Source: Dehalococcoidia bacterium
GTDB taxonomy: Bacteria > Chloroflexota > Dehalococcoidia > E44-bin15 > DAOWNJ01
NCBI GenBank assembly: GCA_030642645.1
Contig: DAOWNJ010000004.1
Span: forward strand, 1 to 18,935
Direction of reading: 5' to 3'
DNA: 18,935 nucleotides
Shown one piece after another: positions 1-5,981 of the stretch; the stretch's first letter is position 1; every line of letters starts with the position of its first letter. A program made the translations under genes and the position numbers. The notes below the pieces were generated by a model, which was not told where the DNA came from, did not search any database, and worked only from the letters and a program-made list of their open reading frames with translations.

Positions 1-2
1 GG

Positions 3-1172
3 GACATCACCGAGAGGAAGAGGGGGGAGGAGGAGATTAGAAAGGCAAGGGATGAGCTTGAGGAGAGGGTAAAGGAGAGGACTGGAGAGCTTGAGGAGGC
101 CTATGACCTCCTGTCTCAATCTGAGGAGAGGTACAGGGCCATCGTTGAGCACGCCGGCGTCGGCGTCGCGGTCTACGATGTTGATAACAATGTTTTACTT
201 TGGAATGAAGAGGCGGAGAGGATGACCGGCTTCAGGGAGGAGGAGGTGGTTGACAGGAAGCTCAGAGAGATAGTGCCCGATGACCTACTCGAGGAGGCAA
301 GGTGGCTCTTGAGGGAGGCAAAGGAGAAGGGCTTCATCGAGAGCTATGAGACCGAGAGGATGAGGAAGGACGGGACCAGGTTCCCTATGGAGCTCACCAT
401 TGCCGCCCTTAAAGACGACGGGGGGGACCTCATCGGAGCAATAGCGATATTTAAGGATGTCACCCAAAGGAAGAGGCTGGAGGAGAAGCTTGTCAGGTCT
501 GAGAGGCTTGCCGCCATCGGGGAGCTTGCGGCAACGGTGGGCCATGAGCTAAGGAACCCCCTTGGGGTGATAAGCAACTCCGCCTATTACCTTAATATGA
601 GGCTTGGGGAGGCCGATGAGAAGGTGAGGAGGCACCTCGATATACTGGACAGGGAGGTCGCCATCTCGAACAAGATCATCTCCGACCTCCTCGATTTCTC
701 AAGGCCGAAGGAGCCTACATTTGAGGAGATCGAAATAAACCCTCAAATCCAGCAGGCGCTCTCCAGGTCGCTCTTGCCTGAGAATATCGAAGTGGTTTGT
801 GAGCTTGGGGAAGAGCTGCCTCATATGATGGCCGACCCTGGCCAGCTCCAGCAGGTCTTTTTGAACCTTATCTCCAATGCCGCCCAGGCAATGCCTGACG
901 GTGGCAGGCTTATCATACGCTCAAGCGCCGATACAAATGAGGTAAGGATGGAGTTCTCCGATAGCGGAAAGGGGATAGCTCAGGAGGACCTTGAGAGGGT
1001 CTTCGAGCCCCTTTTCACCACCAGGGCGAAGGGGGCCGGATTGGGGCTAACGGTCACCAGGTCCATCATAGGGAGGCATAAAGGAACCATTGAGGTCAGG
1101 AGTCAGGTTGAGAAAGGGACAAGCTTCATTGTCAGCTTGCCTCTGGCCACCGGGGAGGTGAAAGATGTCTGA
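3..1172 (+). CDS. PAS-domain sensor histidine kinase (5' partial)
   Basis: The reading frame is open from the window edge, so the N-terminus is missing. Translated from base 3 it begins with DITERKR, the end of an upstream PAS/PAC domain, followed by a charged coiled-coil stretch. A second PAS domain runs from about SEERYRAIVEHA to DVTQRKR. The HisKA dimerisation helix follows, with the phospho-acceptor in GHELRNPLG (His codon at 543-545), then a HATPase_c domain with an N box (NLISNAAQAM) and G boxes (DSGKGI, GAGLGLTV). The visible part has no membrane segment. Its stop overlaps the start of the double-receiver gene by 8 bp, indicating translational coupling, so the obvious phosphotransfer targets are the receivers encoded next. 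The signal is unknown. The kinase assignment is firm; whether the missing part has a membrane or periplasmic sensor cannot be said. Confidence 0.95.
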   Translation, partial: DITERKRGEEEIRKARDELEERVKERTGELEEAYDLLSQSEERYRAIVEHAGVGVAVYDVDNNVLLWNEEAERMTGFREEEVVDRKLREIVPDDLLEEARWLLREAKEKGFIESYETERMRKDGTRFPMELTIAALKDDGGDLIGAIAIFKDVTQRKRLEEKLVRSERLAAIGELAATVGHELRNPLGVISNSAYYLNMRLGEADEKVRRHLDILDREVAISNKIISDLLDFSRPKEPTFEEIEINPQIQQALSRSLLPENIEVVCELGEELPHMMADPGQLQQVFLNLISNAAQAMPDGGRLIIRSSADTNEVRMEFSDSGKGIAQEDLERVFEPLFTTRAKGAGLGLTVTRSIIGRHKGTIEVRSQVEKGTSFIVSLPLATGEVKDV

Positions 1173-1905
1173 GAAGGCCCATGTCCTTGTAGTCGATGAT
1201 GATATAGGCATATGCGAGACGATCTCCGACATATTGGTTGCTCGAGGGTATCGGGTTGCCATCGCTGAGGACGGTTTCAAGGCTATTGAGAGGGTGAGGG
1301 GGAACACATTTGATGTCGTCCTGATGGATGTGAAGATGCCCGGGATGAATGGTGTGGAGACATACAGGGAGATGAAGAAGATAAGACCCAGGATGAGGGT
1401 CATCATGATGACCGCTTATACCCTCGATGAGCTGATAAGGAATGCCCTCAGGGAGGGGGCGTCTGGGGTCCTCTATAAGCCATTCGATATAGCCAGGCTC
1501 ACCAAGCTCATCGATGAGGATAGGGCGGAGATTATGCTGGTTGATGACGACCCATACTTCTGCGACATGCTGAAGGATGCCCTGGAGAGAAAGGGCTATC
1601 GCGTATCTATTGCGGGCGAGGGGTTCAAGGCAGTGGAGATGGCGAGGGGGGAGAGCTATGACCTCTTCTTTATCGATATGAAGCTTCCCACCATCAATGG
1701 GCTTGAGACCTATCTGGCGCTGAGGGAGGTCGACCCAAAGGCAATAGCCATTATGATGACCGGCTATCGCAATGAAACAAGTGAACTGGTTGAGGAGGCC
1801 CTTAATAACAGCGCCTTTACCTGCCTCTACAAGCCCTTCGATCTGCGAAAGGTAATAGAGCTTATAGAGATGATTCAAGCAGAGAGGGCCTGCAATACCT
1901 CGTGA
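1165..1905 (+). CDS. Tandem double-receiver response regulator without output domain
   Basis: This 246-residue protein consists of two CheY-like receiver domains joined directly. Receiver 1 (about 1-118) has the acidic pocket VVDDD, phospho-acceptor Asp55 (LMDVKMPG), a Thr in MMTAY and Lys105 in YKPFD. Receiver 2 (about 121-240) has LVDDDP, Asp171 (FIDMKLP), MMTGY and Lys223 in YKPFD. Both are therefore complete and probably phosphorylatable. No DNA-binding or enzymatic domain follows, so it likely acts as a phosphate relay or sink, or by protein contact. It overlaps the upstream kinase by 8 bp and ends one base before the REC-GGDEF start. In this operon it may pass or buffer phosphate between the kinase and the diguanylate cyclase; that role is inference. 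Confidence 0.93.
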   Translation: MSEKAHVLVVDDDIGICETISDILVARGYRVAIAEDGFKAIERVRGNTFDVVLMDVKMPGMNGVETYREMKKIRPRMRVIMMTAYTLDELIRNALREGASGVLYKPFDIARLTKLIDEDRAEIMLVDDDPYFCDMLKDALERKGYRVSIAGEGFKAVEMARGESYDLFFIDMKLPTINGLETYLALREVDPKAIAIMMTGYRNETSELVEEALNNSAFTCLYKPFDLRKVIELIEMIQAERACNTS

Positions 1906-1906
1906 T

Positions 1907-2833
1907 ATGCTTCAGAAAACGAGCTTGCTTGTTATAGATGACGATGAGCTCCTTCGGGAGACCATTGCCGATATATTCACCGATAAGGGCTACCTGGTTG
2001 AGACCGCCTCCAGTGGGAAGGAGGCTACCAAGATGCTGGAGGATAGGTCATTCAATGTAGCCCTTATCGATATAAAACTCCCCGATATAGAGGGGATCGA
2101 GCTTCTGAAGAACTTGAAGAGGATGCATCCGGAGACCGAGGGCATCATAATCACCGGCTATGCTACCCTGGAGACAGCGATGCAGGCGGTCAGGGAGGGG
2201 GCCTTTGCCTATGTGATGAAGCCGCTGGAGATGGATGAGGTGATCGACATTATAGAGCAGGCCGTGGAGAAGCAGTACCTGATTCTGGAGGGGATGAGGC
2301 TTCTTGATCGAGAGAGGCGGAATAAGGAATACTACCGGGCCCTCTCCATAACTGATGGTCTCACCAGCCTGTATAACTACCGCTACTTCAGGAGGCAACT
2401 GGGCCGTGAGCTTGCCCTGGCGAAGCGGTACTCAAATGAGCTCCTGCTTCTGATGATCGACATTGATGACTTCAAGGACTATAACGATAGATATGGCCAC
2501 CTCGCCGGCGACAACGCCCTGAGGGAGATAGCGAAGACATTAGCAGAGGGGACCAGGGAGGGTGACATTGTGGCCCGCTATGGAGGGGAGGAGTTTGTCA
2601 TAATCATGCCTCAGACAGGAAAGGAGGCTGCCGGCATCGTTGCCGAGAGGCTCAGGGGTGCAGTGGAGAATGCCCGACCCAAGCCCTGGGTCACAATAAG
2701 CATCGGCATCGCAAGCTTCCCCTCTGATGCTTCCGATGATGAGAGGCTTATCTCTTGTGCTGACCAGGCCCTTTATAGAGCGAAGCGTGCTGGTAAGAAC
2801 AGGATCAGCTTCTACTCTGAAGAGGGGGGTTAA
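1907..2833 (+). CDS. REC-GGDEF response regulator, diguanylate cyclase
   Basis: This 308-residue protein makes c-di-GMP from two GTP, probably under control of receiver phosphorylation. The receiver domain (about 5-120) has the VIDDDE acidic pocket, Asp55 (LIDIKLPD), a Thr in IITGY and Lys in MKPLE. A short helical linker (about 120-145) leads to a GGDEF domain starting at SITDGLTSLYNYRYF. The active-site loop reads GGEEF (226-230), an active-type signature. An RxxD inhibitory site (Arg217-Asp220) lies five residues upstream, so product feedback inhibition is expected. The domain order is that of PleD/WspR-like regulators with a single receiver. The gene starts at ATG one base after the double-receiver stop and is followed 5 bp later by the HD-GYP gene, placing synthesis and breakdown of c-di-GMP in one operon. 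Confidence 0.95.
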   Translation: MLQKTSLLVIDDDELLRETIADIFTDKGYLVETASSGKEATKMLEDRSFNVALIDIKLPDIEGIELLKNLKRMHPETEGIIITGYATLETAMQAVREGAFAYVMKPLEMDEVIDIIEQAVEKQYLILEGMRLLDRERRNKEYYRALSITDGLTSLYNYRYFRRQLGRELALAKRYSNELLLLMIDIDDFKDYNDRYGHLAGDNALREIAKTLAEGTREGDIVARYGGEEFVIIMPQTGKEAAGIVAERLRGAVENARPKPWVTISIGIASFPSDASDDERLISCADQALYRAKRAGKNRISFYSEEGG

Positions 2834-2838
2834 TAGCA

Positions 2839-3432
2839 GTGGAGGATGCCCTTAATATCGCCAGGACCCTGGGCCGGGCCGCTGAGGCCCGTGACCCTTA
2901 TAGCTGGGGTCATGCCGAGAGGGTAGCCATCCTTGCCACTGAGATCGCAATCGAGATGGGCCTGTCGAAGGAGGAGATAGGTGATATACGGATCGCTGGG
3001 GTGCTCCATGATGTTGGAAAGGTATATATCAGGGACGAGATCCTTCTGAAACCAGACCGCCTGACGCCTTCGGAATGGACCGAGGTGAAACGGCACCCAG
3101 CCTCCGGTGTGCAGATAATAAAGAACCTGGATTGCTTCAAGGGAGCCATCCCTTTGGTCCAGAGCCACCAGGAGTGGTATGATGGGAGTGGCTACCCAGA
3201 TAGGCTAAAGGGGGATGAGATACCGCTTGGGGCCCGTATCCTGGCGGTAGCCGATGCCTATGATGCCATGACCTCCCCCCGCCCTTACAGAGCCCGCCTC
3301 ACTGAGGAGGAGGCGCTCCAGAACCTCAGGGAGGGCGCCGGAAAGCAATGGGAACCAGAGATAGTCGAGGTCTTCATATCGCTCATCGAGAGGGAGGCGA
3401 TGCAACTCAAGACCCTTCTTGTCGAGATATAA
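2839..3432 (+). CDS. HD-GYP domain protein, probable c-di-GMP phosphodiesterase
   Basis: The 197 residues are a stand-alone HD-GYP domain; proteins of this family hydrolyse c-di-GMP to pGpG or GMP at a metal centre. Visible motifs are His25, the HD pair His57-Asp58 with Lys61 (LHDVGKV), His86 in KRHP, the GYP signature from His110 (HQEWYDGSGYP) with Glu112 and Asp115, and Asp139 in AVADAYDAM. The usual HHE of the signature is HQE here, a variant whose effect on metal binding cannot be judged from sequence alone. The start is GTG, 5 bp after the cyclase stop; no ATG precedes the conserved N-terminal helix. There is no receiver or membrane domain, so activity is probably set by co-expression or partner binding. 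It is the last gene of the signalling operon. Confidence 0.9.
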   Translation: MEDALNIARTLGRAAEARDPYSWGHAERVAILATEIAIEMGLSKEEIGDIRIAGVLHDVGKVYIRDEILLKPDRLTPSEWTEVKRHPASGVQIIKNLDCFKGAIPLVQSHQEWYDGSGYPDRLKGDEIPLGARILAVADAYDAMTSPRPYRARLTEEEALQNLREGAGKQWEPEIVEVFISLIEREAMQLKTLLVEI

Positions 3433-3571
3433 TGGGGCGGAGGAGATTTGAAGGGTGACTTTTTGGGGAGGATGTGGCTTTCTGGCTGCGGATTTTATCT
3501 CACTGAGGATGAGCCGTGAGCATCTGCCTTAGTTTAGGGTATGAGCCTTCCCATCTCCCCCGCCATTTACT
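3433..3571. other. Intergenic gap between convergent transcription units
   Basis: This is the space between the HD-GYP gene (plus) and the small winged-helix gene (minus). I see no convincing gene. An inverted pair ACCCTTC (3412-3418) and GAAGGGT (3450-3456) is followed by GACTTTTT, but its loop of about 31 bases makes it only a weak terminator candidate for the plus-strand operon. A second inverted pair TTTACTT/AAGTAAA (3566-3588) overlaps the end of the winged-helix gene but lacks a T-tract. Confidence 0.4.
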
Positions 3572-3745
3572 TTATTTTGGGAAGTAAAGGAGCCCCTCCT
3601 TTCTGACCTTCCCTTCATCAACGAGAACCCTGGTGATATTTCCCGCCTTTATCCTGGCTACCCCGAGCGCCTTTTCGATCTCAGTTAGCTTTATCCCCTC
3701 AGGGTGCTCATTTATCAGGGTTAATATCTGCTCCTCAAGCTTCAT
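3572..3745 (-). CDS. Small winged-helix-like protein (57 aa)
   Basis: Reading the minus strand from an ATG at 3743-3745 gives a 57-residue protein beginning MKLEEQILTLINEHPEG and ending EGLLYFPK. The pattern is helix, then TEIEKALGVARIKAGNIT (helix-turn-helix-like), then a recognition-type segment RVLVDEGKVRKEG and a short beta wing, as in minimal winged-helix DNA-binding domains. A purine-rich AGAGGGG lies directly before the ATG, and an in-frame stop shortly upstream excludes a longer protein with a standard start. It lies 116 bp downstream of the LuxR-type regulator on the same strand and could be the last gene of that riboswitch-controlled unit. The family is not identified. Fold inference is moderate; that it is a real gene is supported by sensible composition and the structural pattern. 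Confidence 0.65.
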   Translation of the reverse strand: MKLEEQILTLINEHPEGIKLTEIEKALGVARIKAGNITRVLVDEGKVRKEGLLYFPK

Positions 3746-3861
3746 CCCCTCTATTCTATTGGCCCCATCCTAATAAGATAAGCCCCCGCCGGTCTCTTTA
3801 TCACCGCTAATAGTTCTGGACATTCACTCTGAATGGACGGTTTGTTTGAATCAAACGGGAA

Positions 3862-4506
3862 CTACTTCGACAGACCCTCGCGTAGGGCGATGGCCGCTGC
3901 CTGGGTTCTGTCAGATGCGCCCACCTTGCGGAGTATATTGTGGACATAGCCCTTCACCGTCTGCTCGGAAACGAAAAGCTGTTGGGCAATCTGCTTATTT
4001 GAGTTTCCATCTACTATGAGCTGAAGGACATGCCTCTCCTGCTCGGTGAGGCCCCTCCCCTTGATAAAGGAGATGGTAGGGGCCACCTCCATAAGGACAT
4101 CGGAGTCGATAGCGAGCTGAACCACCAGCCTGCTGCCTCTATGGGTCTGCTTTATGGTCTCGATAAGCCTATCGGTTGTGGTGCTCTTCTGAACGTAGCT
4201 TGAGGCTCCAGCCCTGATCGCCTTGAGGACATACTCCGCATCCTCATACATGGAGAGGGCCACAATCTTGATCTCGGGGTGCTCCCTCTTGATGAGCTCC
4301 ATAGCCTCTATCCCGTCTAGCTCTGGCATCTTTATGTCCATGAGGATGAGATCAGGGGAGAGCCTCGATGCTTCGCTTACCGCCTGTCTCCCGTTTGCCG
4401 CCTCCCCGACAACCTCTATATCCTTATAGGCCTCAAGGAGCTTCTGGAGCCCCTGGCGGAAGATGGTATGGTCATCAGCGATGAGGACCCTGACCTTCTC
4501 ACTCAT
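3862..4506 (-). CDS. NarL/LuxR-family response regulator
   Basis: From the ATG at 4506 the protein has 214 residues (MSEKVRVLIADDH). The receiver domain has Asp11/Asp12, phospho-acceptor Asp57 (LMDIKMPE), the ALSMY switch region and Lys in YVQKST. A linker leads to a C-terminal LuxR/GerE helix-turn-helix (GLTEQERHVLQLI, SNKQIAQQLFVSEQTVKGYVHNILRK). It is a phosphorylation-activated DNA-binding regulator. A GTG at 4518 would add four residues, but the ATG gives an 8-bp overlap with the upstream kinase, the same arrangement seen at 1165, so I prefer it. Its partner is the overlapping sensorless kinase. Expression of both should depend on the c-di-GMP riboswitch upstream. Target genes are unknown. 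Confidence 0.95.
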   Translation of the reverse strand: MSEKVRVLIADDHTIFRQGLQKLLEAYKDIEVVGEAANGRQAVSEASRLSPDLILMDIKMPELDGIEAMELIKREHPEIKIVALSMYEDAEYVLKAIRAGASSYVQKSTTTDRLIETIKQTHRGSRLVVQLAIDSDVLMEVAPTISFIKGRGLTEQERHVLQLIVDGNSNKQIAQQLFVSEQTVKGYVHNILRKVGASDRTQAAAIALREGLSK

Positions 4507-5191
4507 CCTCGGCCTCACTGAGGGTTATTGGGATCTCCAGGTGGACCACGGTTCCTTTGCCTTTGGTGCTCTTTATATCTAAGGAGCCTCCGACAACCTC
4601 CGCCCTCTCCTGCATGCCAATGAGCCCCCAGTTGTCCTCTTCAGCGTTCACCGCCTCGATGTCGAAGCCCTGACCATCATCGGTGACCTCGGCCACCAGC
4701 ACCTTCCCCATGCTGAAGAGATGGACATCAACCCGGCTTGCCTTGGCGTGCCTCTGGACATTGGTCAGCGCCTCCTGGATGATGCGGTAGATGGCGGTCT
4801 CCTCAGGGGAGGGTATATTAGGGATAGGGTTATCCACCACTAATCTCACCGAGAGGTAGTTCCCCATCCGCCTCAGGTACTTCTCTATGGCGGGAATGAG
4901 CCCAATATCGTCTAGGATCGAGGGCCTGAGGTCATCGATGAGCCTCCTCGCCTCAGCGAGGCTCTCCGCCACCATCCCCTCTATCTCATCCAGATCCCTC
5001 TCGGCCCTGGTGGGTTCACTTTCCCTGGTAATGCGATAGGTCTGAATCCGGTAGTGGATATTTATCAAGAGTTGGGCGATCCCATCATGGATCTCCGAGG
5101 CCCATTTCCTCCTCTCTATCTCCTGGGCGAAGATGATCTTCTCCATGGTCTGCTGGTGGCCATCATCCTCACCTAAGGGAAGGCTAGCCAT
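4499..5191 (-). CDS. Sensorless NarX/DegS-type histidine kinase
   Basis: This 230-residue cytoplasmic kinase contains a HisKA_3 dimerisation/phospho-acceptor domain (QEIERRKWASEIHDGIAQLL, His35) and a HATPase_c domain (IIQEALTNVQRHAKAS, DDGQGFDIEA, NWGLIGMQERAEVVGG). It has no PAS, GAF, HAMP or membrane segment; only about 20 residues precede the phospho-acceptor helix, and an in-frame TAA about 50 bases upstream of the ATG rules out a larger sensor. It overlaps the NarL-type regulator by 8 bp and forms a two-component pair with it. The ATG at 5191 has no good Shine-Dalgarno at the usual distance; a strong AAGGAGG lies about 25 bases upstream, spaced instead for an in-frame ATC codon, so the true start is uncertain. 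A c-di-GMP riboswitch and terminator precede it. Confidence 0.93.
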   Translation of the reverse strand: MASLPLGEDDGHQQTMEKIIFAQEIERRKWASEIHDGIAQLLINIHYRIQTYRITRESEPTRAERDLDEIEGMVAESLAEARRLIDDLRPSILDDIGLIPAIEKYLRRMGNYLSVRLVVDNPIPNIPSPEETAIYRIIQEALTNVQRHAKASRVDVHLFSMGKVLVAEVTDDGQGFDIEAVNAEEDNWGLIGMQERAEVVGGSLDIKSTKGKGTVVHLEIPITLSEAEDE

Positions 5192-5244
5192 CGAGCTCAG
5201 TTGCCTTGCGATCCTCTTCCTCCTTCCCGGCCTTTGGGGGAATT

Positions 5245-5276
5245 AAAAAGCTTTCCGGATGGATTACCCGAAAAGC
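5245..5276 (-). terminator. Intrinsic terminator of the riboswitch expression platform
   Basis: On the minus strand GCTTTTCGG (from 5276) pairs with CCGGAAAGC over nine base pairs (one G-U) around a nine-base loop, and is followed at once by TTTTT and AATT. It lies 12 bases after the aptamer and 54 bases before the kinase ATG, so it would stop transcription before the gene. The 5' arm contains TTTTCG, which can pair instead with CGAAAA just 5' of the aptamer; if that pairing is favoured when ligand is bound, c-di-GMP would turn the operon on. The direction of control is inference. Confidence 0.85.
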
Positions 5277-5283
5277 ATCTCTT

Positions 5284-5369
5284 CTGTGGCAACCCAGCCA
5301 TCATAGTTCTCAAGAACCTTAGACCTGTGGCTTTGCGCCCCCGCCTTTCAGCGGGTTTGCCTTTTTCGC
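5284..5369 (-). ncRNA. Cyclic di-GMP-I (GEMM-I) riboswitch aptamer
   Basis: Read on the minus strand, the leader holds the conserved GEMM-I elements in order: AAAAAGGCAAACC; a six-pair stem CCCGCT/GGCGGG closed by a GAAA tetraloop; GGCGCAAAGCCAC; the tetraloop-receptor arm GGTCTAAGG with GTTC-TTGA-GAAC hairpin and CTATGATGG; and the closing GGCTGGGTTGCC. AGCCA and TGGCT pair to form the receptor arm. The first G of GGCAAACC and the C of GGCTGGG correspond, as far as I can align by eye, to the residues that contact the two guanines of c-di-GMP; a G rather than A at the first suggests c-di-GMP over cGAMP. It sits between a good promoter and an intrinsic terminator in front of the histidine kinase gene. 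Confidence 0.95.
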
Positions 5370-5394
5370 ATTTACATATATTCGATTTGCATAG

Positions 5395-5424
5395 ATTGTA
5401 GCTCAAGATTATACTACTTGTCAA
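5395..5424 (-). promoter_or_regulatory. Sigma-70 promoter of the riboswitch-TCS operon
   Basis: On the minus strand a perfect -35 TTGACA (5419-5424) is separated by 18 bases from a -10 TACAAT (5395-5400). Transcription would start near 5388, about 20 bases before the riboswitch aptamer. The -35 overlaps the -35 of the divergent plus-strand promoter. Confidence 0.75.
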
Positions 5425-5447
5425 GCCTGTTGTATATATAATAGTAT
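5418..5447 (+). promoter_or_regulatory. Putative promoter of the nuoE-like operon
   Basis: TTGTCA (5418-5423) lies 18 bases before TAGTAT (5442-5447). A TATAAT at 5437-5442 is a better -10 by sequence, but its 13-base spacing from TTGTCA is too short. The region 5431-5447 is an A/T-rich run suited to melting. The -35 hexamer shares five bases with the divergent -35 on the other strand. Confidence 0.45.
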
Positions 5448-5465
5448 GTTTTTGGTAAAGGTCAG

Positions 5466-5981
5466 TTGGGGCAGATCATGGACGAGGTTATAGAGGACGA
5501 GACCGCTTTTGTCTTGAGGTTATATAGTGGGGAGAGGAAGAACCTTGTCCCTATCCTCCAGGATGTTTGTGACAGGCTTGGATACCTTCCCAGGGCGGCT
5601 ATGGAGAGGATCGCTGAGCACCTGGCTATCAACAGAGGGGAGGTCTACTCCGCCGCCACCTTTTATAACCAGTTCCGCCTGAGCCCACCGGGCAGGCATA
5701 CTGTAAAGGTATGCATGGGAACCGCCTGCCACATAAAGGGAGGGCAGCTTATCCTGGAGGCATGGGAGAGGGAACTCGATGTAGATGTTGGCGGTGTAAC
5801 CAGGGATGGCCAGTTCGGCCTTGAGAGGGTTGCCTGTGTTGGCTGCTGCGCCATGGCGCCGATTGTGGTTTGCGACGATGTTGTCCACGGGAGGACGAGA
5901 CCTACAACAGTCAAAGGGATAATCACAAATCTTAATGAAAGGGAGCATGATATTCGAGGAGATTCGGGACAGGGCGATTAG
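5466..5981 (+). CDS. NuoE/HoxE-like [2Fe-2S] thioredoxin-fold subunit
   Basis: The 171-residue protein matches the 24-kDa subunit family of NADH dehydrogenases and NAD-linked hydrogenases. An N-terminal helical region (LVPILQDVCDRLGYLP, SAATFYNQFRLSPPG) precedes a thioredoxin-like [2Fe-2S] domain with four ligands in the usual spacing: Cys83 and Cys88 (CMGTAC), Cys124 and Cys128 (CVGCC, with an extra Cys127). It passes electrons between the flavin subunit and other iron-sulfur centres. The start may be TTG at 5466 (AAAGG upstream) or ATG at 5478 (four residues shorter, MDEVIEDE); the sequence does not decide. The 3' end overlaps the NuoF-like gene, so the subunits are translationally coupled. 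It is the first gene of an E-F-x-U operon divergent from the riboswitch unit. Confidence 0.93.
   Translation: MGQIMDEVIEDETAFVLRLYSGERKNLVPILQDVCDRLGYLPRAAMERIAEHLAINRGEVYSAATFYNQFRLSPPGRHTVKVCMGTACHIKGGQLILEAWERELDVDVGGVTRDGQFGLERVACVGCCAMAPIVVCDDVVHGRTRPTTVKGIITNLNEREHDIRGDSGQGD

Noticed and set aside
1132..1878. Minus-strand ORF of 248 codons under the double-receiver gene
   Set aside because: Antisense shadow; its sequence is rich in His, Leu and Pro without domain motifs, while the plus strand has two complete receivers.
3821..3835. Small hairpin CATTCA-CTC-TGAATG after the LuxR-type gene
   Set aside because: Six A/T-rich pairs with a three-base loop and no T-tract; too weak to call a terminator.
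5201..5401. Short ORFs on both strands over the riboswitch region
   Set aside because: The sequence is fully explained by the promoter, aptamer and terminator on the minus strand; the ORFs show no sensible protein pattern.
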